From Massilia aurea (GTDB taxonomy: Bacteria; Pseudomonadota; Gammaproteobacteria; Burkholderiales; Burkholderiaceae_D): a DNA stretch of 64,000 nucleotides. The stretch is from contig NZ_JANUGZ010000001.1 in the NCBI RefSeq assembly GCF_024753205.1, forward strand, positions 372,001 through 436,000, given 5' to 3'. Every line of letters begins with the position of its first letter. Within the stretch, counting starts at the first letter, position 1. Below the pieces are notes generated by a model. It saw nothing but the letters and a program-made list of their open reading frames with translations, was not told where the DNA came from and did not search any database. The translations under genes and the position numbers were made by a program. This document shows, piece after piece, positions 55,389 through 64,000 of this stretch.

Positions 55389-57728
55389 ATGGGCTATCAA
55401 AAAACATCTTTTTCACGTGGAACCGCCACTGGCATCTACACCTCGGGGCGGATTAGGGACAAGGTCGTCGCCGTGCGTCACAACTTGCCTGGCGCTGTCA
55501 TTCTGGTGCATGGGGTCAACGATGTAGGCACTGCGTATGAGGCGGTCGAGAACGGATTGTGCGCAGGGCTGACCCAGCGCCTGCGCGGCGACCTGCGTCC
55601 GGCAATCTACAGCAATCCCAGGGCTGGTGACGCCGAGGTGCTGAAGGACGATCCCGATGCAGTTTATTACAAGCGCAGCGTCACGAAGGAAATGCACAGC
55701 CCGGTCATACCGTTTTATTGGGGCTTTCGGGAGGAAAACGACTCGGTCAAGCCGGGTTTCAGAACGTCGCATGGTCAGGCACTGGACCGTTATGGCAACC
55801 GCCTCGACAAGGATTTCTCTAAAGGTGGCGGCCCGTTCGCCAACGCCACGAACTCCTTGCCGGAAATGTGGAACCGCGGCAAGTCGAAAGCGCTTGGCCT
55901 GCTGGATGCTGCGCAGCGTGACGCGACCCATCCAGTGCTCGACAATCCCGGCCGGCTCTACATGGTCTTGGCCGCGCAGCGCCTGGCCGCCGTCATTACG
56001 ATGCTCCGCGATTACGATGCGGACGAAACCGTCAGCATCGTCGCGCACAGCCAGGGTTGCCTGCTCAGTCTCCTGGCCCAGGCATTCCTCCTTGAAACCG
56101 GCGGCAGGGCGTTGCAACCCGATACCCGGCCGGCCGACACGCTAATCCTCTGCAACCCGCCCTATAGCCTGGTCGACGAGACACCGATGCTGGCCAGTGC
56201 GGTCGATTATTATTCCGGCCTCGATGCAGCGATGGCACAGCGCTACCCTAGGCTCAGTGGGGGCCAAACCCTGCACGCGCGCCTGACGACACTGGCAAAT
56301 ATCGTTGGCGGCGTGCAAAAGAAAAAACATACGATCCCGCCCCTTGCCGAATTGCCCGATACGTCGAAGCACCGGGGTGTGGTGGGCGCCAAATGGGTGG
56401 CCAGCGAGGACCGCGACAACCGCGGCAAGGTCTATCTGTACTTTTCGCCCGAAGACATGACGGTCGCACTGGCCAACGTGCAGGGTATCGGCTGGCAGGG
56501 CGTGCCCGAATACCTGCGCGGCACCCAGGTTTCGGCCAAACCCTATTCAATCGCCGATGACGATGGCGAACCCCTCAACATCAATGCCACCATCACCCGA
56601 GCCGAGAAGGTAGTTCGCAAACCGCTCGCCGAACTGGGGCCAGGCTTTTTTCAGCGGGTGTTCACGATCAAACGGCGCCCCGACTTCCGCACCGGTGCAC
56701 AGGTGCTGATTGGTCAAAAAACGTCGCCCTACGATTTCGCCCTGCACGTTGAAGGCGAGGACGATCAGGCGCATACCGACATCAGCGATTCCGCCGTCAG
56801 CCGCCATGCCGTGCGCGCCCGCCTCGATGAGCCGGGCCAGGCGCCGCGGACCGGGTCGGTTGAGGAAAAAGCACGCTTCGGACTGCGCAAGATTACCGGA
56901 GAACCATTGCCAACGCCGGTGCCCGCCAGCATGGGCGAAGGTGCGTTTGCCGATGCCAGAGGCCGCTTCGGCGCCATGGAGCGGGTTGACCAGATCGATG
57001 CGGCCATCGCCGTGACCAGCAACTACGGTATCGCCCAGCGCATCGAATGCATCGACGACCCGGTCGGCGTCACCATCCCGGGCGGGAGCCCGCTCATCGG
57101 CAGCATCGATCGCGCTCTCTATCGAGGCGTGATCGCCAACGCCGCGCCGGCCAGCGCCGCGGTGGAACAGGCAATCAACCAGGGCAAGCAAGCCCAGGCG
57201 CGCTGCAAGGTACTGGATGTGTTCGTCTGCGTCGGCGACACCGTCGCCCGGCACCCCACTAACCCGCCCAGGCTGATCATCCAGCGCACAGAGACGGCAG
57301 ACGAGGCGCGCGATCGCTGGCAGCACGCGTCGATGGCGCGCTCGTTTCATGGGGCCATTTACGGTGGCAGCAAGAATCATCAGTACGTAACTGCATACGA
57401 TGTGTCGATTGGCAGTGGAAAAGCGACGACCCATCCCGTGTTTTACGCCTACCTGTGTGCGGTAGCGGATTGGCGGCTCAAAGACCCCGTGAACAAGGAA
57501 CCGCTGCGGCCAGGCATCCTTGGATGGAGCAAGTTCAAGAACGATTTCGCAATCTACTGGAATGACGAGCCAGCGTGGCGCAGGCATCTTATCAGTGCGA
57601 ATGTTGCTTACTACTCAAGTGGCATCCTTCCCAGCAGCTTGCCGTTACCACCGGAAGGTTTGCCATCCGCCATCGTTCTTCAAAACTTCAGCGAGGGCGC
57701 AATCGGCGTCAAGGGGAACCAACGATGA
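55389..57728 (+). CDS. tle3: Tle3-like T6SS lipase effector (DUF3274)
   Basis: A 779-residue alpha/beta hydrolase without signal peptide. The oxyanion region VILVHGVNDVG (about 37-47) and the nucleophile elbow AHSQG with Ser221 are clear. The acidic residue in YFSPEDMTVALANVQGIG and the His in GGSKNHQYVTAYDVSIG are candidates for the remaining triad members. The C-terminal half matches the DUF3274/Tle3 region (RVFTIKRRPDFRTG, DDPVGVTIPGGSP). Tle3 enzymes are antibacterial phospholipases that act in the periplasm of the target. It lies between vgrG and the Tla3-like adapter gene, whose ATG overlaps its stop. Confidence 0.88.
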   Translation: MGYQKTSFSRGTATGIYTSGRIRDKVVAVRHNLPGAVILVHGVNDVGTAYEAVENGLCAGLTQRLRGDLRPAIYSNPRAGDAEVLKDDPDAVYYKRSVTKEMHSPVIPFYWGFREENDSVKPGFRTSHGQALDRYGNRLDKDFSKGGGPFANATNSLPEMWNRGKSKALGLLDAAQRDATHPVLDNPGRLYMVLAAQRLAAVITMLRDYDADETVSIVAHSQGCLLSLLAQAFLLETGGRALQPDTRPADTLILCNPPYSLVDETPMLASAVDYYSGLDAAMAQRYPRLSGGQTLHARLTTLANIVGGVQKKKHTIPPLAELPDTSKHRGVVGAKWVASEDRDNRGKVYLYFSPEDMTVALANVQGIGWQGVPEYLRGTQVSAKPYSIADDDGEPLNINATITRAEKVVRKPLAELGPGFFQRVFTIKRRPDFRTGAQVLIGQKTSPYDFALHVEGEDDQAHTDISDSAVSRHAVRARLDEPGQAPRTGSVEEKARFGLRKITGEPLPTPVPASMGEGAFADARGRFGAMERVDQIDAAIAVTSNYGIAQRIECIDDPVGVTIPGGSPLIGSIDRALYRGVIANAAPASAAVEQAINQGKQAQARCKVLDVFVCVGDTVARHPTNPPRLIIQRTETADEARDRWQHASMARSFHGAIYGGSKNHQYVTAYDVSIGSGKATTHPVFYAYLCAVADWRLKDPVNKEPLRPGILGWSKFKNDFAIYWNDEPAWRRHLISANVAYYSSGILPSSLPLPPEGLPSAIVLQNFSEGAIGVKGNQR

Positions 57729-59545
57729 ATGCATCAGCGCAGCATGCAGCCAAAGGACCGGTGGTCTGGAAATATCTGCTGGGCGCGGTATCGGCACTCT
57801 TTATCGTCGTCCCGCTATGGATGGCACTCGATCTCACTGTGCTTCACCCTGATTCCATCGATCAACCGGAGATAACGATGAAAAAACTGTGGTGGTTTGG
57901 TGCACCCGTTATGCTGGTGGCCGCCTTGTTCGGGGGGCGTTGGGTCATGGCATCACAACAGGCGCAGGTGCGCCAGACGCAATTCAGACTGGAAACGGAG
58001 AAAGCCGAGCGCGTGCTGGCGGAAGGCCGCGCGGAGCAGGGTCGACGCGAATATGTGCTCGAGGTGATTAGCATGGGCGTCACACTTGACAAGTACCGGC
58101 AAGGCAGACTTTGGGATGCACTTCAATCAGGCAATGCCTACACATCAATTCGCGAAAAAGATCCGAAGAAGTATCCGTGGGGCGAGACCGACAAGCTACA
58201 AATGATGGGTGGCCGCGGTGGCGATACGCTGGAAAACGGTGCCGGCTACACCGTAATGGACTGGGGAGTGCCGGTGTTTAACGCAAGACCGGCTTGTCAT
58301 AGCCTGGAAAATGCGGATACGCCGCTCACTGCCGATTCGGGTCTGGTCGCCGGCGCCAATTCGTCAGGCTTACTAACGCACCTGTTCGTCGTCGGCCCAC
58401 GACGGTTCGAGGACCGGCCCGACCACATTCTTGAAGATATTTTTGATTTTTTTGACAAGAACCTCGATATCCCCTACGTCATCTTCAACTCCGACGATGG
58501 CATGGACATCAGGAATATGTCCAGGCCCGATGGAAGCCCGAAATTGGTCAAGGAAGGATATTACGTCCCCGAAATGCCCGATGCTTCCACGCTTTTTTTA
58601 CTTGCGCGGCGCGAACGGGTGGACGCGATCCGACCCTTTGCTTTCGAAGATGTCGACGAAGAACAAAGCGTGGAGATCCTGAATCGGGATGGCATCGGAC
58701 GTCGGTTGTTCCTGGCGTACCTGGATCTGATGAACGCAGTGCCTAAAAAGCCCAAGACGGCAGACCATCCTTTCGACACCCCGCGCCAACCTCTGATTGA
58801 TGAGTGGCTCCCCGCCGCCGCAAAGTTCGCAGTGCGTCACGACATTCGCGGCACCGGTCCGACCAGTTTCCTCGACGGGGCATTCAACGCCAAACATCGC
58901 CCGCCGCTGGACTGGAAGCCGACGCCCTGGTTCCCGGTCCCTTGGAACAATCTGCAATTGAAGGAATTTGACAGCATGCCGACCCTCGGGTTTGTCCACC
59001 GACCGGTGTTTGTCAACATGAGCGACGAACATGGCAAACCCTTGAGCCGGCGCGATCTGCGAGAAAAGGCCTTGCTGGACGGTTGGCACACAGCGCTCAT
59101 GACGCTGCCAGAGGCTCAGCGCGCCAAGGGACCGGCCCGCATCATCGCCGCCACTGGTCACCAGAAAGAGCAGTTGCTTGCCTTGCACGGCGTGCTGAGC
59201 CGTTATGCCCACGCGGGCGGTCCTGAAATCGATACGGGCAGAGTCGATCAGTTCATCAATACCGACCACCGCCTGGGCAATACCGGGGCCAACACCCTGT
59301 TCATGCAGATGGCGATCGGTGTCATGGGCAGTTACCGCGCGGGCGGCGCCAGCGCGGCGATTAATTTGCGCGACCCGAAGGAAGCGAGCATCGTTTTCAT
59401 CACACCGCCATCCGACGAAAAACGCAAGACCCAGTATCACGCTAATGGCGGTGACGTCTTCAGGCACATCCACAGCCATTCCATCGACCCGGCCAATTAC
59501 GCGCCTCCCGGAGCGACTGCGGCAACCGCGCCTACCCCGCCATGA
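57725..59545 (+). CDS. tla3: Tla3-like type VI lipase adapter (DUF2875)
   Basis: A 606-residue protein. Two N-terminal hydrophobic segments (about 14-35 and 53-72, LWWFGAPVMLVAALFGG) precede a large soluble part with YVLEVISMGVTLDKYRQGRLWDAL, FVVGPRRFEDRPDHILEDIFDFF, IFNSDDGMDIRNM and DTGRVDQFINTDHRLGNTG. This is the DUF2875 family, which includes the adapter Tla3 that hands Tle3 to the VgrG in Pseudomonas aeruginosa. ATG at 57725 overlaps the lipase stop (ATGA). The order vgrG-tle3-tla3 fits that role. A separate Tli3 immunity gene is not seen next to it. Confidence 0.85.
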   Translation: MNASAQHAAKGPVVWKYLLGAVSALFIVVPLWMALDLTVLHPDSIDQPEITMKKLWWFGAPVMLVAALFGGRWVMASQQAQVRQTQFRLETEKAERVLAEGRAEQGRREYVLEVISMGVTLDKYRQGRLWDALQSGNAYTSIREKDPKKYPWGETDKLQMMGGRGGDTLENGAGYTVMDWGVPVFNARPACHSLENADTPLTADSGLVAGANSSGLLTHLFVVGPRRFEDRPDHILEDIFDFFDKNLDIPYVIFNSDDGMDIRNMSRPDGSPKLVKEGYYVPEMPDASTLFLLARRERVDAIRPFAFEDVDEEQSVEILNRDGIGRRLFLAYLDLMNAVPKKPKTADHPFDTPRQPLIDEWLPAAAKFAVRHDIRGTGPTSFLDGAFNAKHRPPLDWKPTPWFPVPWNNLQLKEFDSMPTLGFVHRPVFVNMSDEHGKPLSRRDLREKALLDGWHTALMTLPEAQRAKGPARIIAATGHQKEQLLALHGVLSRYAHAGGPEIDTGRVDQFINTDHRLGNTGANTLFMQMAIGVMGSYRAGGASAAINLRDPKEASIVFITPPSDEKRKTQYHANGGDVFRHIHSHSIDPANYAPPGATAATAPTPP

Positions 59546-59591
59546 GCTGACGCCTTATCTCGCCTGAACAACCACCAGAAGGAGCATTGAG

Positions 59592-59870
59592 ATGAAAAAA
59601 AATGTCATCCGGCTTGGCGATGCTACGTCGCACGGCGGCAAGGTCATCGATGTGCGCGCCCGTCACTTCCAGGTCGGCCAGATCCCGGTTGCGTGTGTTG
59701 GCGACCTATGTAGCTGTCCGATTCCGGGTCACAACGGCTGCACTATTGCCTCCGGCTCGGCACACCACCGTATCGATGGCATTCCCGTCGCCTACGACAG
59801 CGATGTCACGAGTTGCGGCGCGCAACTTAAATCGAGCCTTACGAACTTTCATTCTGCCGGCCAGAATTAG
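59592..59870 (+). CDS. PAAR-domain T6SS tip protein
   Basis: A 92-residue protein consisting of a PAAR domain, the conical cap of the VgrG spike. The pattern IRLGDATSHGGKVID ... CSCPIPGHNGCTI ... GIPVAYDSDVTSCGA repeats the PAAR beta-hairpin units, with Cys and His for metal binding (CSCP, GHNGC, SCG). ATG at 59592 has AGAAGGAG upstream. It may cap the VgrG carrying the Tle3-like effector, or belong to the following damaged Tle4-like module. A paralog lies at 61979. Confidence 0.92.
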   Translation: MKKNVIRLGDATSHGGKVIDVRARHFQVGQIPVACVGDLCSCPIPGHNGCTIASGSAHHRIDGIPVAYDSDVTSCGAQLKSSLTNFHSAGQN

Positions 59871-59977
59871 GAGGCCGGGCTCTTCAGCAATGAGATTGGA
59901 ACGTTGGCGATGCCCAAGTCATCCAATACATCGTTCATATCAAAAACCGTGGCTGTACGCGACCATCCAAACTGGTA

Positions 59978-60556
59978 ATGGAAAACGCCTCACTAAGGAG
60001 CCTCCCTAGCGGCAATGTCTATGATATGTACCGCGACATGGCCTCGTGGTATCGCATGATTGATCCTGCGCTTGCTGATCCCGCGAACAAATTCTTAGGC
60101 GCTGAAAAAGTTACTACTGAAATCAAAAATGCAATTGCGCAGGCTGAACGCTTTCATACAACGTTGCTCGGTGATTACTACCATCCCAACAGCTACGCCT
60201 TCTACGGCGACGACCCTGGCCATCTATCGTTCGGCACCTGCCGCTGGCATGCGGTCAAGACAGCGTCTGTGCCCGAGAAGAGCGTGCTTGCTTCAGGGAT
60301 GCTTATCAGCCGTACCCCCGAGACCGGCGGCCGCATGGTGAAATTTTCGAATGGCAGCACCCTGCAGTTTACGCATTCGGTCCAGGATGGCCCCGGCGAC
60401 GGTACGGTGCCACAGCAATCGGGTATGGGACCGGCGCGAGGCGTCAAGCAACTCTTTCGCACCAGGGGCTACGACCACCAGGGCAGCTACTCGAATGAAT
60501 CGATGCTGGCCCTTACCATGCAACTAATTGTCAGAATTGCCTGGGAGGCCAAGTGA
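59978..60556 (+). pseudogene. Truncated Tle4-like lipase effector (C-terminal part only)
   Basis: A 192-residue frame whose sequence matches only the end of a large T6SS lipase: SGNVYDMYRDMASWY, HPNSYAFYGDDPGHLSFG, DGPGDGTVPQQSG and RTRGYDHQGSYSNESMLALT. The DGTVP and DHQGSY stretches carry the likely distal Asp and His of the triad, but the N-terminal half with the GxSxG nucleophile elbow is missing. The 100 bases before it contain only a short remnant (MPKSSNTSF..., stop at TGG-TAA near 59970). The next gene is a Tli4-type immunity gene, which identifies the family. I read it as a deletion remnant. Confidence 0.72.
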
Positions 60557-61929
60557 CCAAAGCACTTCCGCGCAAGCACAGCAGGTGGCTCGCCAGACTG
60601 ATCATCTCTGCTTGCCTGCTCCTGGTCTGCATCGCGTTTACGCGCAAGGTGCAAGCAGCCTTTCTCAACTACCAGGTGACGAACATGACCGATGAAATGC
60701 AGGACCTCAAGATGAAACCAACGTGCGTCGGCCGCTTCGTGATCGACCTACCTGCCGACGCCGAAGTGTCATACCGGGGCGCGATGGTCGCTGGCTGGAG
60801 CATCGTGACCTACGAAGAGACGGATGAACACTTCACCGCGAGACTGGAGGAAAGGGAAAATCAGCTATCGGGTCAGAAAAATGAACGAGGGATGCCCAGC
60901 CTTGAAAGCACGCGTCAATTTGATGGACATGGAGTGTACGGAAAAGTCCGCGTTTTCGACAGGCAGTGGATTCCCGGCCTGCCACATGAGCCAATCACTG
61001 AAGCCGTCAAGGCAGAGGCTATGATTCGTGTGCAAAAGCACAGTTTTAATCTGAGTATGAAATATGTCAATGACAACGATCTCAAAGAACTTACCAAACT
61101 GGTTACTCAGCTCAGATCACGCGAGGAAAACGAGATTCCAGCCGAGGCTGGCTTCTGTTTCGACGGCGGATTTATCACAGAGCCATTAAAGGTCGAGCAG
61201 AGCGAACGCACAACCATGTTTGTCAGTCTCAATGGGCACCCCGATGTGTCAATAGCGCTCAGCATGATAGCCGGTATCACCACACCAAAAACCTTGCTTC
61301 AACGCGATGCGGACGCACCAACTATCAACGCAAATCGTTCACGTTTCCATACCTTGCGGCGCGGGGCGCGGGCGCTAAACGGCGAACCCGGAGAAGAGAT
61401 TCTCGACCGCGTCCACGAGTTCAATGGGAACTATTGCCACTCGTTCATGTGGGAGCTCATCCACAATAAAACTGACTCCGTTTTCACGCCTCAGATGTCA
61501 TTCGAACTGAGCACCGGCCATAGTGAATCCGGTACCACTGTCGATTCTAGTCTAACGGACGCCCAAGCGCTGGCACTCTGGGACAAGATGCTGTCCTCTT
61601 TGCGTGTGCGCCCGGTTGTAGCTGCCAAACCGGTCGCGCATGCACACGTGGCTCTCGGCACGCGGGCTGACAGCGGCACGCCCTGTCCGGCCAGCGGCTG
61701 GTGGCGCTGCATGGACGCACTTGCACAGGACAGTATGCGCAGTTTCCAACACGGCCAGATATTGCCGAAGACGTCCGTGCAAAAACAACAGTCACTCCTG
61801 GACCGACTCAAAGGCATGCCAGACCTAATAAGCAAACCGACCGTCTGGGAATTCGTCCGGATTGACGACGGTGCGAAAGACAGTCCGGGACAAGCGCTTG
61901 GGCGTGGCAGCGCTGACAAACCGGCGTAA
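60553..61929 (+). CDS. tli4: Tli4-family T6SS immunity protein
   Basis: A 458-residue protein. One N-terminal hydrophobic helix (about 15-30, LIISACLLLVCIAFTRKVQA) places it in the periplasm or anchored to the inner membrane, where Tle4-type lipases act. The body has the two-domain Tli4 pattern: KPTCVGRFVIDLPADAEVSYRG and AEAGFCFDGGFITEP, then a C-terminal half with VHEFNGNYCHSFMWEL and FTPQMSFELSTGHS. GTG at 60553 overlaps the stop of the truncated lipase frame (GTGA). It appears intact although its cognate effector is not. A PAAR gene follows. Confidence 0.84.
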   Translation: MTKALPRKHSRWLARLIISACLLLVCIAFTRKVQAAFLNYQVTNMTDEMQDLKMKPTCVGRFVIDLPADAEVSYRGAMVAGWSIVTYEETDEHFTARLEERENQLSGQKNERGMPSLESTRQFDGHGVYGKVRVFDRQWIPGLPHEPITEAVKAEAMIRVQKHSFNLSMKYVNDNDLKELTKLVTQLRSREENEIPAEAGFCFDGGFITEPLKVEQSERTTMFVSLNGHPDVSIALSMIAGITTPKTLLQRDADAPTINANRSRFHTLRRGARALNGEPGEEILDRVHEFNGNYCHSFMWELIHNKTDSVFTPQMSFELSTGHSESGTTVDSSLTDAQALALWDKMLSSLRVRPVVAAKPVAHAHVALGTRADSGTPCPASGWWRCMDALAQDSMRSFQHGQILPKTSVQKQQSLLDRLKGMPDLISKPTVWEFVRIDDGAKDSPGQALGRGSADKPA

Positions 61930-61978
61930 CAGGCACCACGACATCCCGTATCCCCGCCACCAACATCAAAGGACCACC

Positions 61979-62245
61979 ATGCCCAACGTCATCCGACTCG
62001 GCGATCCAACCTCCCACGGCGGCAAGGTCATCTCCGCCAGTGCCAGCGACTACCTCGTGGACGGCATTGCCGTTGTGCGCGTGGACGACCAATGTAGTTG
62101 TCCAATTCCGGGACATGGCGTAACCAAGGTGATTGAAGGCGATGCTGATTACATCGTCGAGGGCAAACCGGTTGCGCTTGCGGGACACAAGACTGGTTGT
62201 GGCGCGCAGTTGATCTCGACAATCGGCAACTACGAAATCGGATGA
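61979..62245 (+). CDS. PAAR-domain T6SS tip protein (second copy)
   Basis: An 88-residue PAAR protein closely similar to the one at 59592: IRLGDPTSHGGKVISASASDY, CSCPIPGHG and GKPVALAGHKTGCGAQL, with the same Cys/His metal-binding positions. ATG at 61979 is preceded by AAAGGA; a longer frame from 61862 lies within the end of the immunity gene. The two PAAR genes bracket the Tle4-like/Tli4 pair, suggesting module duplication or exchange around a PAAR gene. Confidence 0.92.
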   Translation: MPNVIRLGDPTSHGGKVISASASDYLVDGIAVVRVDDQCSCPIPGHGVTKVIEGDADYIVEGKPVALAGHKTGCGAQLISTIGNYEIG

Positions 62246-62312
62246 TCGGACCTGCTCAGCGCGAGCATCAGTGAATGCAATAGAAGGCTGAGGCGGCCAT
62301 CCAAACAGAAAA

Positions 62313-62334
62313 AAGCCCCTGAAATCAGGGGCTT
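62313..62334 (-). terminator. Intrinsic terminator of guaA
   Basis: The stem AAGCCCCTG/CAGGGGCTT with a four-base loop is followed on the minus strand by TTTTCTG, giving a run of six T after GGGGC. It lies about 48 bases beyond the guaA stop and also separates it from the T6SS region. Confidence 0.88.
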
Positions 62335-62381
62335 CATCCACTTCAACTCCGGGTGGTTGACAGCTCACGCCCAGCCGGGAA

Positions 62382-63992
62382 TCACTCCCACTCGATCGTC
62401 GCCGGCGGCTTCCCCGAAATATCATACACAACGCGGTTAATCCCCCGCACCTCATTGATGATGCGGTTCGACACCTTGCCCATCAACGCATGCGGCAGAT
62501 GCGCCCACTGCGCCGTCATGAAGTCCAGCGTCTGCACCGCGCGCAGCGCAACGACATACTCATACGTGCGGCCATCGCCCATCACGCCCACCGATTTCAC
62601 CGGCAGGAACACGGCAAACGCCTGGCTGGTCGCTTCATACCAGTTCAGCGGCGCCTTGCCCGCATCGATGCCCGGCACCATTGGCACTTCGAATGGCGTA
62701 TTGCGCAGCTCTTCGATGAAGATCGCATCGGCTTCACGCAGCAGGTCGGCGAACTCTTTCTTGACTTCGCCAAGGATGCGCACGCCCAGGCCCGGGCCCG
62801 GAAACGGGTGACGGTAGACCATGTCATGCGGCAGGCCCAGCGCGACGCCGAGCTTACGGACTTCATCCTTGAACAGCTCGCGCAGCGGCTCGAGCAGTTT
62901 CAGGTTCAGCGTCTCTGGCAGGCCGCCCACGTTGTGGTGGCTCTTGATCGTCTGGCCTTTTTTACCTTTACCGGCCGATTCGATGACGTCCGGGTAGATC
63001 GTGCCTTGTGCCAGCCACTTGGCATTGGTCAGCTTGCCCGCTTCGACCTGGAACACTTCGACGAACTCGCGGCCGATGATCTTGCGCTTTTGCTCGGGAT
63101 CGTTCACGCCGGCCAGGTGACCCATGAACTGGTCTTCGGCATCAATGCGGATCACTTTCACGCCCAGGTTCTTTTCGAACATGCTCATGACCATCTTGCC
63201 TTCGTCCTTGCGGAGCAGGCCGTGGTCGACGAACACGCAGGTGAGCTGGTCGCCGATCGCGCGGTGGATCAGTGCAGCAGCCACGCTCGAGTCGACGCCG
63301 CCCGACAGGCCCAGGATCACGTCGTCGGTACCGACCTGTGCGCGGATCTTCTCGACGGCTTCGCCGATGTAATCCGGCATGTTCCAGTCCGACTTGCAAC
63401 CGCAGATCTCGTGCACGAAGCGGCCGATGATGGCTTCGCCCTGCGTGGTGTGCGTGACTTCCGGGTGGAATTGCAGCGCGTAGAAACGGCGCTCTTCGTC
63501 GGCCATCGCGGCGATCGGGCAGCTGTCGGTCGAACCCATCAGCTTGAAGCCTTCCGGCATGTCCAGAACCTTGTCGCCGTGGCTCATCCAGACCTTGAGC
63601 ATGCCGTGGCCTTCGTCGGTGACGAAGTCGTTGATGCCGTTGAGGAGCGCCGTATGTCCACGGGCGCGCACTTCGGCGTAGCCGAATTCGCGCTTCAGGC
63701 CGTTTTCGACCTTGCCGCCCAGCTGGGCCGCCATGGTCTGCATGCCGTAGCAGATGCCCAGCACCGGCACGCCGGCTTCGAACACGGCTTGCGGCGCGCG
63801 TGGCGAATCGCCTTCGAGCGTCGAATTGTGGCTGCCCGACAGGATGATGCCCGAGGCGCCGTAGTTGCGAACGAATTCGTCGCTGACGTCGTAGGGGAAG
63901 ACTTCGGAGAAGACGCCGGCATCGCGCACGCGGCGGGCGATCAGCTGGGTGACCTGGGAACCGAAATCGAGGATGAGGATTTTCGAATGCAT
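62382..63992 (-). CDS. guaA: GMP synthase (glutamine-hydrolysing)
   Basis: A 536-residue enzyme that converts XMP to GMP using glutamine and ATP. The class I glutaminase domain has [27 protein letters not shown] with the nucleophile Cys, and FHPEVTHT with the catalytic His. The ATP pyrophosphatase domain has [15 protein letters not shown] (P-loop) and the C-terminal dimerisation domain ends [16 protein letters not shown], as expected for GuaA. The gene is complete, with start at 63992, 8 bases from the window edge. It is a housekeeping core gene bordering the T6SS locus. Confidence 0.98.
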   Translation of the reverse strand: MHSKILILDFGSQVTQLIARRVRDAGVFSEVFPYDVSDEFVRNYGASGIILSGSHNSTLEGDSPRAPQAVFEAGVPVLGICYGMQTMAAQLGGKVENGLKREFGYAEVRARGHTALLNGINDFVTDEGHGMLKVWMSHGDKVLDMPEGFKLMGSTDSCPIAAMADEERRFYALQFHPEVTHTTQGEAIIGRFVHEICGCKSDWNMPDYIGEAVEKIRAQVGTDDVILGLSGGVDSSVAAALIHRAIGDQLTCVFVDHGLLRKDEGKMVMSMFEKNLGVKVIRIDAEDQFMGHLAGVNDPEQKRKIIGREFVEVFQVEAGKLTNAKWLAQGTIYPDVIESAGKGKKGQTIKSHHNVGGLPETLNLKLLEPLRELFKDEVRKLGVALGLPHDMVYRHPFPGPGLGVRILGEVKKEFADLLREADAIFIEELRNTPFEVPMVPGIDAGKAPLNWYEATSQAFAVFLPVKSVGVMGDGRTYEYVVALRAVQTLDFMTAQWAHLPHALMGKVSNRIINEVRGINRVVYDISGKPPATIEWE

Positions 63993-64000
63993 GAGAGAAG

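Overview
The window reads as chromosomal DNA of a high-GC betaproteobacterium, most likely Oxalobacteraceae (Massilia/Duganella/Telluria type). This is inferred from protein content and gene style (Xanthomonas/Caulobacter-type TonB-dependent receptors, an H-NS-like protein, orphan eutBC, an OsmC-YcaO fusion, Tle-type T6SS modules), not from a marker gene. No rRNA, tRNA, CRISPR array or intact transposase was seen.

0-2.6 kb: the 3' end of an aconitase-family gene, a GntR/FCD regulator and a solute-binding-fold protein without an export signal, all on +. 2.6-8.9 kb: a tight seven-gene minus-strand operon (thermostable-hemolysin-family protein, acyl-adenylating enzyme, heme-oxygenase-like metalloenzyme, SDR, TPR protein, response regulator, histidine kinase). 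It looks like a small-molecule biosynthesis unit with its own two-component system and is the best candidate here for an undescribed system. 9-18.2 kb: a phytase-esterase-like lipoprotein, a TonB-dependent receptor, a membrane-anchored protein of unknown function, an H-NS-like protein, a TonB/TolA-like energy transducer and eutBC.

18.2-21.7 kb: an accessory island of small, lower-GC genes separated by five same-orientation copies of a ~100 bp repeat with inverted ends. It includes a decayed immunity-like pseudogene and ends with an OmpA-like lipoprotein. 22-26.3 kb: an OsmC-YcaO protein, a GlxA-type AraC regulator and a divergent isochorismatase-like hydrolase.

26.5-44.3 kb: a carbohydrate utilisation locus. 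One arm (+) encodes a TonB receptor, a secreted amidohydrolase, a Tat-type GH36 enzyme and a DUF4832 protein. A minus-strand operon encodes a DMT transporter, AgaZ, AgaS, a BadF-type sugar kinase and a DeoR/AgaR-type repressor. A third unit (+) encodes a GH27 enzyme and an SGLT-like symporter. Both control regions carry shared CTTTCGA-type boxes resembling AgaR operators. A Glu-to-Ala change at the C2-recognition position of the GH27 enzyme suggests alpha-linked N-acetylgalactosamine or galactosamine rather than galactose as substrate.

44.4-48.1 kb: a ProVWX-type betaine uptake operon behind a good sigma-70 promoter and a long leader. 48.1-49.2 kb: about 1 kb with no supportable gene. 49.2-62.2 kb: a partial type VI secretion locus (tssE, tssF, tssG, vgrG) with effector modules: a Tle3-like lipase and its Tla3-like adapter, PAAR proteins, and a truncated Tle4-like lipase next to an intact Tli4-like immunity gene. 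The window ends with guaA and its terminator on minus.
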